From JALORV01 sp963702595 (lineage in GTDB: Bacteria > Pseudomonadota > Gammaproteobacteria > Burkholderiales > Burkholderiaceae_F), in the NCBI GenBank assembly GCA_963702595.1, contig CAVPDC010000015.1, positions 1-64,000 on the forward strand: a stretch of 64,000 nucleotides of DNA, given 5' to 3'. Below, in pieces: positions 55,401-63,529 of the stretch (position 1 is the stretch's first letter; each line of letters starts with the position of its first letter). Under the pieces are notes generated by a model that saw nothing but the letters and a program-made list of their open reading frames with translations, made no database searches and was not told the origin of the DNA. A program made the position numbers and the translations under genes.

Positions 55401-56587
55401 GGCTTGGCATAGGCGCTGAACCTTCTGCGCCGCGCGCGCCCGGGGCATCCGAGGGCGAAATGCGGATCGACCACATTGCCTTGCGGACGCCCGAGCTGAT
55501 TCTCAACAACCGCAGCTTTCGCAATGTCACGCTGGGCGCGACCCGCACTGACGCTGGCGGCTACGACGCGAACGTGGTCTCCGAAGGCGCGGCCGGCTAC
55601 ATCGGCTGGCGCCCCGGCGCCAAGGGCAGCACCGGCGGCGCAGGGCTCGGACTGGTGTCCGCGCGCCTGTCGAAGCTCCACATTGCCAACAACAGGAAGG
55701 CCGACGTCGTCGACGTCCTGCGGGCGCCGGCCCGTCGCCTGCCGGCGCTCGAAGTCGAAGTCGAGAACTTCGAACTCGGCGACATGAAGCTCGGTCGACT
55801 CGACGTCTCGGCGGCCAACGTGGGGACCGGCAACTCGGCGGCGTGGAAGGTGAACCGGCTCGACCTCGCCAATCCGGACATGAAGCTTTCTGCCAGTGGC
55901 GAATGGCTGCCCGGACCCACGGGCGCGCTGCGGACCCAGGTCCGCTTCGCCTTCGATGCCAAGGATGCAGGCGCCGCCCTGGGGCGCTTCGGCATGCGCG
56001 ATGCAGTCGCACGCGGCCATGGGAAGCTGGAGGGCAACCTCGAGTGGATCGGCTCTCCCATCGAGATCGACTACCCGACGATGTCCGGTGCACTCAGCCT
56101 GCGCGTCGAGGACGGCCGCTTCCTGCAGGTCGACACGCGTGGCGCTGGCCGTCTGCTGATGCTGTTGTCGCTGCAGTCGCTGTCGCAAACGCTGCTGACC
56201 GACACCAAGGAAGCGTTCGGCGAGGGTTTCGCATTCAGCTCGATCCGCGCCGATGCCACGGTCACGCGCGGCGTCATATCAACGCAGGACTTTCGCATGG
56301 CCGGGACCGGTGCGGCCGCGCTGATGTCAGGTACCGTCAATCTCAACAACGAGACCCAGCAACTGCACCTGATCGTGCTGCCGGAAATCGATGCGTCGAC
56401 GGCGGCGCTGGCCGTCGCCGTCGCCAATCCGATCATCGGCCTCGGCGCGCTGCTGGCCAATACGGTCCTCAAGGGGACGCTGTCCCGGGCCTTTGCACTC
56501 GAATACGACATCAGCGGCACCTGGAGCGACCCTGTCGTCGTGCGGCGCGGCCGCATAACCCCCACGCCAACGGAGCAGCCCCGATGA
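52463..56587 (+). CDS. yhdP: YhdP-family AsmA-like protein
   Basis: This is a very large envelope protein (1374 residues) anchored by one helix (IGWLIVITFFAICLTMLAARYWLL, about 64-87), with the rest in the periplasm. YhdP/TamB-like proteins form a beta-groove that moves phospholipids to the outer membrane. The family entrance WRHQIEGIASSALQAPVRIGRIEASWRGLNPMLALSDV is seen at once after the helix. Many short beta repeats (LRIYAPELAVTLLDRGRVSVAG, LDLANPDMKLSASGEW) follow. The AsmA-like end is GRLLMLLSLQSLSQTL and NPIIGLGALLANTVLKGTLSRAFALEYDISGTWSDP. Start is GTG 52,463. Stop overlaps the nitrilase start (ATGA). Order yhdP-nitrilase-tldD is conserved in proteobacteria. Confidence 0.92.
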   Translation: MTPPSDRPPTLARELGARAQAIEHALEHAVTEQIEHGLHAAEESIARRFGTRAVGAFRLALRAIGWLIVITFFAICLTMLAARYWLLPRANEWRHQIEGIASSALQAPVRIGRIEASWRGLNPMLALSDVAITGQSGTAVLSLPRVEGTLSWTSVPALEPRFSRLRIYAPELAVTLLDRGRVSVAGFIIDPADATGDGQALDWLLAQDGVVIRDARVHLRDERDGMAREIVFSDADLLLDSGLGTTRFGLQLAPPPSIAAAVDLRGEFSRPTFGRLSDFKRWRGELFAQVDYVDLAQANEWLHAPLDVRRAHGALRTWIRVDATEVVGATADLALTNVDARLAPDLESLQLSSFQGRVTQKRWGDNASGGQQYGFTGVTFVLASGVNFPPLDLAYRATHSDAGQRQVELEGARVDLQGVAAIATHLPIGRELLDAIARYAPTGRLAEFSLQWDGEEPRLATLAAKARFEDLSVAAQPARPGAPDGASTPGFERLSGIVQLDRGTGSLQLTSRDAALVLPGVFREPRIPLTQLAADLRWKSGSPAELKIAQLVLSNADLELSASGTWRAPTAGNSGRGTADLSARVARLDARSAHRYVPTAAGEGTLSWLQHALLEGQLTEGTIRLRGDLADFPFTTPAQGEFRAAGRMRNVVLDVAPATGPNSERIPGKPWPLISDIDGELVFERQAMTFRAQRGTISGARITEATARIPDLTRNAALEVRGQVDGALSAILNYVNSSPVAGMIGDITRGAEVKGPAKVELKLDVPLAGAGTVRVNGALRFQNNDLTLPDVPPFSRVNGSLAFSERGMRFENLTAGLLGGQARLDASTRDDGAVVITAVGTATPAGLRRALDVDMVQRILDRTQGSARYSANLTAQRGSLTLQADSDLIGLTIDGIAPLRKAAGEALPLRFEKSIRGPQDDLRVTAGRLLGVHIERRQSDARMQLARGVIALNEPANLPERGLLVLVALPRIDVEAWTDWLGIGAEPSAPRAPGASEGEMRIDHIALRTPELILNNRSFRNVTLGATRTDAGGYDANVVSEGAAGYIGWRPGAKGSTGGAGLGLVSARLSKLHIANNRKADVVDVLRAPARRLPALEVEVENFELGDMKLGRLDVSAANVGTGNSAAWKVNRLDLANPDMKLSASGEWLPGPTGALRTQVRFAFDAKDAGAALGRFGMRDAVARGHGKLEGNLEWIGSPIEIDYPTMSGALSLRVEDGRFLQVDTRGAGRLLMLLSLQSLSQTLLTDTKEAFGEGFAFSSIRADATVTRGVISTQDFRMAGTGAAALMSGTVNLNNETQQLHLIVLPEIDASTAALAVAVANPIIGLGALLANTVLKGTLSRAFALEYDISGTWSDPVVVRRGRITPTPTEQPR

Positions 56588-57423
56588 GTGCCGAATCAAC
56601 TGCGTCCCGCACGTTGCGGGTCGCCGCCGTGCAAATGGTGTCGGCCGCACGCGTCGAGACCAACCTCGCAACCGCGGAGGCGCTGATCGCCGAGGCCGCC
56701 GCCACCGGCGCAAAGCTGGTTGCGTTGCCAGAGTACTTCTGCCTGATGGGAATGATGGATACCGACAAGGTCGCCGTGCGCGAACCGCTCGGAAGCGGTC
56801 CCATCCAGGAGTTCCTGGCCGCGCAGGCGCGCAGGCACGGCATCTGGCTGGTCGGCGGAACGCTGCCCCTGGAGGCGCCCGAGGCGGATCGCGTGCTGAA
56901 CACGACCCTGGTGTTCGACCCGCAAGGTAACCGCGTGGCGCGTTACGACAAGGTCCATCTCTTCCGTTTCACGCGCGGTGTCGAAAGCTATGACGAAGCC
57001 GTCACCATCGCACCCGGCGGCAAGGTCTCGACTTTCTCGCTGGAGCCTGCGGGCGGACCGACGCTGAAGGTGGGGCTGTCGATCTGCTACGACCTGCGCT
57101 TTCCCGAGCTTTACCGCGCAATGGGAATGCCCGATCTCATCCTCGTCCCGGCTGCCTTCACCGCAACGACGGGTCGCGCCCACTGGGAGGTGCTGCTGCG
57201 GGCGCGCGCGATCGAGAACCTCGCGTACGTTCTGGCGCCCGCGCAAGGCGGCCGCCACGAGAATGGCCGCGCCACTTTCGGCCATTCGATGCTGATCGAT
57301 CCGTGGGGCGAAGTCATTGCGAATCGCCCTGACGGTGCCGGGGTTGTCTTCGGGGACATCGACCCGCAAGTCATCGCCCGTTGCCGGGGTTCGCTTCCCG
57401 CACTCACCCACCGGGTGATGTGA
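56584..57423 (+). CDS. carbon-nitrogen hydrolase (Nit1/2-like amidase)
   Basis: This cytoplasmic nitrilase-superfamily amidase has 279 residues. The Glu-Lys-Cys triad is visible: Glu in LVALPEYFCLMG, Lys in RYDKVHLFRF, Cys in LSICYDLRFPELY. Proteins in this position are close to Nit1, the deaminated-glutathione amidase that repairs a transaminase by-product. ATG 56,584 overlaps the yhdP stop; the in-frame extension upstream is antisense noise inside yhdP. Confidence 0.9.
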   Translation: MSAESTASRTLRVAAVQMVSAARVETNLATAEALIAEAAATGAKLVALPEYFCLMGMMDTDKVAVREPLGSGPIQEFLAAQARRHGIWLVGGTLPLEAPEADRVLNTTLVFDPQGNRVARYDKVHLFRFTRGVESYDEAVTIAPGGKVSTFSLEPAGGPTLKVGLSICYDLRFPELYRAMGMPDLILVPAAFTATTGRAHWEVLLRARAIENLAYVLAPAQGGRHENGRATFGHSMLIDPWGEVIANRPDGAGVVFGDIDPQVIARCRGSLPALTHRVM

Positions 57424-57472
57424 AGCCGCCTGCAGCCGATACACTTCGCCCCTGCCCAAGATCCCGCTCCCG

Positions 57473-58933
57473 ATGAAGCCTTCCGATCCCGCTCTCGACC
57501 GCCTTGCCACGGCCCGCCGGCTGCTGCTCGATCCGTACGGCCTCGACGAGGCCCGCCTGCAGAAGGTGCTGGCGACGATCTTCGAGCACCGCGCCGACTT
57601 CGCCGATCTCTACTTCCAGTACACGCGCAGTGAGTCGTTTTCGCTGGAGGAAGGCATCGTCAAGAGCGGCAGCTTCGACATCGAGCAAGGCGTCGGTGTC
57701 CGTGCTGTGGCGGGCGACAAGACCGCATTCGCTTACTCGGATGACATTTCGATCGATTCGCTGACCGAAGCCGCGGTCGCCGCGCGCGCGATTGCGCGCC
57801 AGGGCAGCGGTCGCGTGCGCGTGGCGGCCAAGGTGGCACCGCGGCCGCAGGCGGCGCTCTACGGCACCGGCGACCCGGTCGCCTCGCTCGACGCTGCCGA
57901 GAAGATCCGCATGCTCGAGCGCATCGAGCACCATGCGCGCGTGCGCGACCCGCGCGTCAAGCAGGTAATGGCGAACGTCGGCGCGGACTACGACGTCGTG
58001 CTGGTCGCACGCAGCGACGGCGTGCTCGCCGCCGACGTGCGGCCGCTGGTCTACCTCTCTGTCACCGCGATTGTCGAAGCAGATGGACGCCGCGAGCAGG
58101 GCTTCGCCGGCGGCGGTGGCAGGCACGACCTCGCCTACTACACGGAGGAGCGCCTGGCTGATTACGCGCATCGCGCCGTGGACCAGGCACTGGTGAACCT
58201 GTCGGCCCGGCCCACGCCAGCCGGCGTCATGCCGGTCGTGCTGGGGCCCGGCTGGCCCGGCATCCTGCTGCATGAGGCCGTGGGGCACGGTCTCGAGGGC
58301 GACTTCAACCGCAAGGGGTCGAGCGCGTTCGCCGGCCGCGTCGGCGAGCGGGTCGCTTCCAAGGGGGTCACGGTGATCGACGACGGCACGCTGCCGGACC
58401 GGCGCGGCTCGCTCAGCGTCGATGACGAAGGCAACCCGACGCAGCGCACGGTGATGATCGAAGACGGCATCCTGCGCGGCTACATCCAGGACACCCTCAA
58501 CGCGCGCCTGATGAAGGTGGCGCCCACCGGCAACGGGCGCCGCGAGTCGTTTGCGCACCTCCCGATGCCGCGCATGACCAACACCTACATGCTGGGCGGC
58601 AAGGATGACCCGGCAGAGATCATCCGCTCGGTTAAAAAGGGCCTGTACGCGACCAGCTTCCGCGGTGGCCAGGTCGACATCACCAACGGCAAGTTCGTCT
58701 TCAGCATGGCCGAGGCCTACCTGATCGAGAACGGCCGCATCACCGCGCCGGTCAAGGGCGCAACGCTGATCGGCAACGGCCCGGACGCGCTGACGCGCAT
58801 CAAGATGATCGGCAACGACATGGCACTCGACCCCGGCATCGGCAATTGCGGCAAGGACGGCCAGAGCGTGCCCGTCGGCGTCGGCCAGCCGACACTGCGG
58901 ATCGAAGGATTGACGGTCGGCGGCACCGCCTGA
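57473..58933 (+). CDS. tldD: metalloprotease TldD
   Basis: TldD pairs with TldE/PmbA to form a hollow protease that degrades unfolded peptides and matures some RiPPs and CcdA. It has 486 residues. The zinc site is ILLHEAVGHGLEGDFNRKG. FADLYFQYTRSESFSLEEGIVKSG is the N-terminal strand pair; ESFAHLPMPRMTNTYML and GGQVDITNGKFVFSMAEAYLIENG are the C-terminal hallmarks. The partner pmbA is not in the window. Confidence 0.96.
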   Translation: MKPSDPALDRLATARRLLLDPYGLDEARLQKVLATIFEHRADFADLYFQYTRSESFSLEEGIVKSGSFDIEQGVGVRAVAGDKTAFAYSDDISIDSLTEAAVAARAIARQGSGRVRVAAKVAPRPQAALYGTGDPVASLDAAEKIRMLERIEHHARVRDPRVKQVMANVGADYDVVLVARSDGVLAADVRPLVYLSVTAIVEADGRREQGFAGGGGRHDLAYYTEERLADYAHRAVDQALVNLSARPTPAGVMPVVLGPGWPGILLHEAVGHGLEGDFNRKGSSAFAGRVGERVASKGVTVIDDGTLPDRRGSLSVDDEGNPTQRTVMIEDGILRGYIQDTLNARLMKVAPTGNGRRESFAHLPMPRMTNTYMLGGKDDPAEIIRSVKKGLYATSFRGGQVDITNGKFVFSMAEAYLIENGRITAPVKGATLIGNGPDALTRIKMIGNDMALDPGIGNCGKDGQSVPVGVGQPTLRIEGLTVGGTA

Positions 58934-58935
58934 GG

Positions 58936-58984
58936 CGCTTTCGATGGTCGCGACGGCTGCGCCGTCGCACGTGCATCGAAAGCG
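58936..58984 (-). repeat. dispersed intergenic repeat, copy D (short hairpin form)
   Basis: This copy lies three bases after the tldD stop. An outer stem CGCTTTCGATG/CATCGAAAGCG encloses an inner stem GACGGC/GCCGTC. The inner part CGCGAC.GGCT..GCCG.CGCACGTGCA matches copy C. GATTAG follows, as in copy C, but the middle block is missing. It may also serve as the tldD terminator. Confidence 0.6.
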
Positions 58985-59140
58985 ATTGATTAGGCGCGCA
59001 ATCTAACTGCTGGCTGGCGGGGTCGCACTGCGATTCTCGAGTGTTCACCTGGCGCGGATTTGAGAGCGGCCCACTTGGCATAATTCGCGCACAAGAAGAG
59101 CCGCCTTGGGGGAGATCCACTGAAGTTCCTGCCGCCGATC

Positions 59141-59722
59141 GTGTGGCTGACGCGCTTGCTGGTCGGCGCCTACCCGCGCTGGATCGGTTCTGCCCCGACA
59201 GCGGCGCAGCGCATCTACTTCGGCAATCACACCAGCCACATGGACACGGTGGTGCTGTGGGCCGCACTGCCCGAGGAACTGCGGTCCAACACGCGACCGG
59301 TCGCGGCCAAGGACTACTGGGACAAGCCGGGCATCCGCGGCGCCATTGCACGCGACGAACTGAACGTCGTCATGGTCGATCGCAGCCGCGAGGATCCGAA
59401 CGCCGATCCGCTCGAGCCGCTTCGCGACGCCCTTGAACATGGCTTTTCGCTGATCATCTTTCCCGAGGGAACGCGCAGCGCGCAACCGCTGCCGGGACCA
59501 TTCAAGAGCGGGCTCTACCACCTCGCAAGCGAGTTCCCGCAGGTCGAGCTGATCCCCGTCTACATCGAGAACCTCCATCGCAGCATGCCCAAGGGGGCAC
59601 TGCTGCCGGTGCCGATCATCTGCACCGTCCGTTTTGGCGCAGCGCTGTCACTCGCGCCGGGCGAAGACAAGGATGCTTTCCTGGAGCGGGCACGCGCTGC
59701 CGTGATCCGACTCGCCTCCTGA
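59141..59722 (+). CDS. 1-acyl-glycerol-3-phosphate acyltransferase-like protein
   Basis: This PlsC-type acyltransferase has 193 residues. The HxxxxD site is GNHTSHMDTVVLWAALP, and IIFPEGTRSAQPLPGPFKSGLYHLA is block III. IPVYIENLHRSMPKG is block IV. It would acylate lysophosphatidate or a related lipid at the membrane. GTG 59,141 is the best start, although homologues suggest a few residues more upstream. Its stop overlaps the next start (TGATG), coupling it to the CDP-diglyceride synthase-like gene. Confidence 0.85.
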   Translation: MWLTRLLVGAYPRWIGSAPTAAQRIYFGNHTSHMDTVVLWAALPEELRSNTRPVAAKDYWDKPGIRGAIARDELNVVMVDRSREDPNADPLEPLRDALEHGFSLIIFPEGTRSAQPLPGPFKSGLYHLASEFPQVELIPVYIENLHRSMPKGALLPVPIICTVRFGAALSLAPGEDKDAFLERARAAVIRLAS

Positions 59723-60678
59723 TGAACCTGAACCAGCCGGAAACATTTCTCGCCGTGCTTGGCGCGGTGGCGCTGCTGTCCGCCGTGGCGACCGGCGTCG
59801 GGCAGTGGGCCGTGCATCGGACCAGTGACCCCGCGCGACTGGCACGGCTGGGCGTTCTGAACTCGCGCGTCCGCGCCTCGTGGTCGGTGCTGGCGGTATT
59901 CACGATCGCGTTCGCACTCGGCCCGGTCGCGCTGCTGGTGGTGTTCGCGCTGGCATCGTTCTTCGCGTTGCGCGAGTTCGTTTCGCTGACCCCCATCAAG
60001 TCCTCGGACCACTGGGCGCTGGTCCTCGCGTTCTATCTGGTCATCCCGGCCCAGTACGTTCTCCTCGGTTTCGGACGCGCGAGCGTGTTCGCGACATTCA
60101 TCCCGGTCTACGTGTTCCTGCTGTTGCCGGTCGTCGTCGCCATCCGCCAGGACAACGAGCGCTTCCTCGAGCGCATTGCCAAGGTGCAATGGGGATTGAT
60201 GATCAGCGTTTACTGCATCAGCCACGCACCGGCGATCGCAACGCTGCCGATCCGGGGCTACGAGGGCCGAGGACCACTGCTGTTGCTGTTCTTCCTGCTG
60301 GTGCTGTTCATGACCGACGTGCTGCAGATCGTCTTCAGCGCCGCGCTCGGCGGGCGTGCGCTCAAGTCGAACCCGAACAAGACCGTGTACGGCGTGCTGG
60401 GAGGCAGCGCCTGCGGCGCACTGTTGGGGACCGGACTATGGTGGATGACCCCGTTCACCTGGTGGCAGGCGCTCATCATGTCGCTCGTGATCGTCGGCAC
60501 CGGCTACATTGGCTCCGTGGTGCTGGCCGCCGTCAAGCAGAGCCTCGGCGCCCGCCAGTGGGACTCCGAGTTCGAACTGACGCGCGGCGTGCTCGAGCGC
60601 CTCGACGCCCTGACCTTCGCGGCGCCGCTCTTCTGGCAGATCACGCGCTACTTCTGGGTGATCCGCGCCGACGTCTGA
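59722..60678 (+). CDS. phosphatidate cytidylyltransferase (CdsA family)
   Basis: This integral membrane enzyme has 318 residues and about eight helices. It makes CDP-diacylglycerol from phosphatidate and CTP. The C-terminal signature region is VLFMTDVLQIVFSAALGGRALKSNPNKTVYGVLGGSACGALLG, with the S..PNKT..G..GG pattern. FELTRGVLERLDALTFAAPLFWQITRYFW holds the last conserved Asp. The pair with a PlsC-like gene suggests an alternative phospholipid route, since many genomes keep another cdsA beside rseP. Confidence 0.85.
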   Translation: MNLNQPETFLAVLGAVALLSAVATGVGQWAVHRTSDPARLARLGVLNSRVRASWSVLAVFTIAFALGPVALLVVFALASFFALREFVSLTPIKSSDHWALVLAFYLVIPAQYVLLGFGRASVFATFIPVYVFLLLPVVVAIRQDNERFLERIAKVQWGLMISVYCISHAPAIATLPIRGYEGRGPLLLLFFLLVLFMTDVLQIVFSAALGGRALKSNPNKTVYGVLGGSACGALLGTGLWWMTPFTWWQALIMSLVIVGTGYIGSVVLAAVKQSLGARQWDSEFELTRGVLERLDALTFAAPLFWQITRYFWVIRADV

Positions 60679-60767
60679 TCGGTCTCAAATGCCGCCGGCT
60701 TGCGGTCGCGCGCCTTCCTCGGGTATCTTGCGACTTCGCGCCGCGCATTTCATGGCGCGTGCTGGAC

Positions 60768-60848
60768 ATGAATCCGACCGCGCGCTCCTACTTCTTTTAC
60801 TTTTATGGCTTTTTCCGCCTGGCGGAGAGAGTCGAACGGCGCGCGTAA
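60768..60848 (+). CDS. Tyr/Phe-rich leader peptide of aroG attenuator
   Basis: A 26-codon open frame lies 93 bases before aroG. Its core YFFYFYGFF holds three Tyr and five Phe in nine codons (60,789-60,815). It is too short to be a normal gene and has the composition of an attenuation leader. A weak ribosome-binding site precedes the ATG. The codon run lies just before the strand that can form an antiterminator, so ribosome stalling there would alter the downstream fold. The TAA is at 60,846-60,848. Confidence 0.75.
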   Translation: MNPTARSYFFYFYGFFRLAERVERRA

Positions 60849-60904
60849 CGACAAACACCGAATCGACCCGAACCGCCAGGCCCAAATACCTGGCGGTTTT
60901 TTTT
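60815..60904 (+). promoter_or_regulatory. aroG transcription attenuator (antiterminator/terminator)
   Basis: CCTGGCGG at 60,818-60,825 can pair with CCGCCAGG at 60,873-60,880 (antiterminator). That same segment is the left arm of a perfect terminator, AACCGCCAGG (60,871-60,880) with CCTGGCGGTT (60,889-60,898), followed by eight T (60,897-60,904). The two folds exclude each other. A small stem CCGCC/GGCGG (60,815-60,825) could act as the protector hairpin. Together with the Tyr/Phe leader this predicts read-through into aroG when Tyr- or Phe-tRNA is uncharged. Confidence 0.75.
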
Positions 60905-60940
60905 CGCCAGGTGGGCCGGCTGAATGAGCGAGGACCCACG

Positions 60941-62356
60941 ATGGACGGAGCACGAACCATGCGCTACATGACCGACGACCTGCGGATACGCGAGATCAAG
61001 GAACTCTCGCCGCCCGCGCATTTGATCCGCGAGTTTCCGTGCGAAGACGTCGCCTCGGTCACCGTGCATGAAAGCCGGCAGGCGATTCATCGCATCCTGC
61101 ACGGCATGGACGACCGGCTCGTCGTGGTCATCGGTCCGTGCTCGATCCACGATCCCGCGGCGGCGCTCGATTACGCGCGCAAGCTCAAGGCCGAGCGCGA
61201 TCGCCTCGCAGCCGACCTCGAGATCGTCATGCGCGTGTACTTCGAAAAGCCGCGCACCACGGTCGGCTGGAAGGGGCTGATCAACGACCCGGACATGGAT
61301 GGCAGTTTCCGCATCAACCACGGCTTGCGCGTCGCGCGCGAGCTGCTCATGGAGATCAACGCAGCCGGCCTTCCCGCCGGCTGCGAGTATCTCGACATGA
61401 TCACGCCGCAATACATCGCCGACTTCGTCGCCTGGGGCGCGATCGGCGCACGCACGACCGAGAGCCAGGTGCATCGCGAACTGGCCTCAGGCCTGTCGTG
61501 CCCGGTCGGATTCAAAAATGGCACCGACGGCAACATCAAGATCGCCGCCGACGCGATCAAGGCCGCGCAGCAGCCGCATCACTTCCTGTCGGTCACCAAG
61601 GGCGGGCACTCGGCCATTGTCTCGACCAAGGGCAACGAGGATTGCCACATCATCCTGCGCGGCGGCAGGCAGCCGAACTTCGATGCGGCCAGCGTCGAGG
61701 CCGCCTGCGTCGATCTCGGAAAGGCCGGTCTTGCCCAGCGCCTGATGATCGACGCGAGTCACGCCAACAGCCAGAAGAATCACGCCAACCAGGTGCCGGT
61801 CTCCGAGAACATCGCGCAGCAGCTCGCCGCCGGCGACACCCGCGTCATCGGCGTCATGGTCGAGAGCCATCTGGTGGCCGGGCGGCAGGACCTCGTGCCG
61901 GGCAAGCCGCTGACCTACGGCCAGTCCGTCACCGACGCCTGCATCGGCTGGGACGACAGCGTGCGCGTACTCGACGTCCTGGCCGATGGCGTGCGCCAGC
62001 GGCGGTTGAAAGTCGACAAATTACAGCGGCAAGTAGGCGGCAAGAGCGACGGTTCGCCCAGCGCGTCAGCCAATGCGCAGGCTGCGGCGGCGGTTTGCGC
62101 GCCCCTTGGCCACTGGCTTCCCTTGCGTCGAGTCTGCCCTCCAAGGGGATTGACGATTGCTGATACTCGAACCATTGCGATCTCCGAACGTCACCAGTCC
62201 GCCCGAGTTGTGGCCGCGCACACGATGAAGCCCCCAAACCCAGCGCCCTTGCCTCGGGTGACCCTGCTCGGTCCGCCGGTCCTGCACTTCGATGTAACCA
62301 GTCATCTTCACGCCATAGCGGCGCTATCAGCTGCTTACTCGGGTCGCATGCGGTGA
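60941..62356 (+). CDS. aroG: 3-deoxy-7-phosphoheptulonate synthase (class I), with extended C-terminus
   Basis: DAHP synthase joins phosphoenolpyruvate and erythrose 4-phosphate, the entry to aromatic amino acids. The class I enzyme is plain: VVVIGPCSIHDPAAALDYA, MRVYFEKPRTTVGWKGLINDP, SCPVGFKNGTDGNIKIA, GGHSAIVSTKGNEDCHIILRGG, MIDASHANSQKNH and GVMVESHLVAGRQDL. ATG 60,941 has GAGGA eight bases upstream. The family ends around VLADGVRQRR (about residue 355); here the frame runs on for about 115 residues of Ala/Pro/Arg-rich sequence with no known domain, probably after loss of the native stop. A terminator follows. Expression should be attenuator-controlled. Confidence 0.93.
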   Translation: MDGARTMRYMTDDLRIREIKELSPPAHLIREFPCEDVASVTVHESRQAIHRILHGMDDRLVVVIGPCSIHDPAAALDYARKLKAERDRLAADLEIVMRVYFEKPRTTVGWKGLINDPDMDGSFRINHGLRVARELLMEINAAGLPAGCEYLDMITPQYIADFVAWGAIGARTTESQVHRELASGLSCPVGFKNGTDGNIKIAADAIKAAQQPHHFLSVTKGGHSAIVSTKGNEDCHIILRGGRQPNFDAASVEAACVDLGKAGLAQRLMIDASHANSQKNHANQVPVSENIAQQLAAGDTRVIGVMVESHLVAGRQDLVPGKPLTYGQSVTDACIGWDDSVRVLDVLADGVRQRRLKVDKLQRQVGGKSDGSPSASANAQAAAAVCAPLGHWLPLRRVCPPRGLTIADTRTIAISERHQSARVVAAHTMKPPNPAPLPRVTLLGPPVLHFDVTSHLHAIAALSAAYSGRMR

Positions 62357-62362
62357 CCTGGA

Positions 62363-62397
62363 AATGAAAGAGCCCGCACTCGGCGGGCTCTCTCATT
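62363..62397. terminator. bidirectional terminator between aroG and PEP-CTERM gene
   Basis: AATGAAAGAGCCCGC and GCGGGCTCTCTCATT form a 15-bp stem with one mismatch around a five-base loop, followed by TTTC on the plus side. It separates two convergent genes. Confidence 0.75.
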
Positions 62398-62415
62398 TTC
62401 AGCACCCCTGACGGG

Positions 62416-63219
62416 TCAGTGCAGTCTGCGGCGGCGAACGATGCCAAGTCCGGCAAGCGCGAGTCCGAGCAGTGCGATGGCAGCGGGCTCGGGAACGGTT
62501 ACAGGGGGATCGACTATTTCCTGCTCGAATCCCGCATACCGGACGTTCTGCTGCGAGTTGTTGTAGAAGGCGAACTGACCGTTGGTGAACGTCGTGTCGT
62601 TGATCGTGACGTCCCAGAGTGTCGTGGCGCCATCCTTGACCACGATATGGATTTCGCCCAGGGTCAGATTGAAGTCGAGATGGAAGTCGTACAGCCGGTT
62701 GTCCACCCAGCCCTTGTCCGATCCATGGTTCTTGGCAAGGACGGTCATGTCGCCGAAGTCAACCTGGTTCTCCCAGAATTCCTCCAGCGAAAGGTCCGTC
62801 AGGCCGTTACCGGTGGCTCCCTGGAATTTCTTGATCGTCATGCCCTCGGCCGCCGTTCGGCCAACGTATCCCTGCGTGCCCTGTTTCCAGTCGAACAGGT
62901 AGAAGTTGCTCGAGTTCTGGTAGCCAAAGGCAAACCCCATGTAGTCGTCATCGCCACCAGTCTCGAGCACCTGCCAGGAGCCATCGATGGTGTAGCTCCC
63001 TTGGTTCAGGCCGTTCCTGAAGAACGACGGGTCCGCGTTGACGGTCTGCTGGACGGCCGTGTTCGTCGGCTCGAGCACCCAGTTTCCCGCCGGCTGGCCG
63101 CCCGGGAAATTCAGCGTCAGTGGCGACCAGGACGACAGATCGATCGGATCCGCAAAAGCGCCCGTTGACGCCGCCGCGAGCAGTCCGACCAGTGCCAGTT
63201 TCCGGAATTTGAGCTTCAT
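62416..63219 (-). CDS. PEP-CTERM sorting-signal exported protein
   Basis: This is a 267-residue secreted protein. The signal peptide is MKLKFRKLALVGLLAAASTGAFA. The body has a lectin or thrombospondin-C-like beta pattern (GGDDDYMGFAFGYQNSSNFYLFDWKQG). The end is a textbook PEP-CTERM sorting signal: VPEPAAIALLGLALAGLGIVRRRR, with the VPEP motif, a helix and basic tail. It would be cleaved by an exosortase (EpsH) and probably join the exopolysaccharide matrix. No exosortase gene is in the window. Confidence 0.88.
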   Translation of the reverse strand: MKLKFRKLALVGLLAAASTGAFADPIDLSSWSPLTLNFPGGQPAGNWVLEPTNTAVQQTVNADPSFFRNGLNQGSYTIDGSWQVLETGGDDDYMGFAFGYQNSSNFYLFDWKQGTQGYVGRTAAEGMTIKKFQGATGNGLTDLSLEEFWENQVDFGDMTVLAKNHGSDKGWVDNRLYDFHLDFNLTLGEIHIVVKDGATTLWDVTINDTTFTNGQFAFYNNSQQNVRYAGFEQEIVDPPVTVPEPAAIALLGLALAGLGIVRRRRLH

Positions 63220-63529
63220 GGGGCGGTGTCCTTTGGGGTGAATGTCGGATGCCTGACCTGGCGCCCGTCTTGACTTTGGAGCAAGTGCGCAAGAATCACG
63301 CCAGATTGGCGTTGCCGTTGCGAATCAACACCTTGCCGAGACCCCCCGCACCGAAGTACTTCGGACTGTAAAGGCGGGCGACGCCTGACACACTGCGCAG
63401 GTACGCGTTCGTACTGATCCCTTCGAGCTGTGCTGGCCCGTTGCGGCCACGCGCCGCAGCGGCGGAAACACTCCGGCGGCAGGGCATCCTCTGCCGCCCG
63501 TCGGCTGCACTTGACGCCGTCAGGCATGT
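63220..63529. other. intergenic, no gene recognised
   Basis: This 310-base gap lies between the PEP-CTERM gene and the SPFH gene. Short open frames on the minus strand do not resemble proteins. No clear sigma70 promoter was identified; the operator-like palindrome follows immediately. Confidence 0.5.

Noticed and set aside
55843..56583. Upstream extension of the nitrilase gene
   Set aside because: The in-frame extension overlaps yhdP in another frame and lacks conserved residues; the ATG at 56,584 gives the right length.
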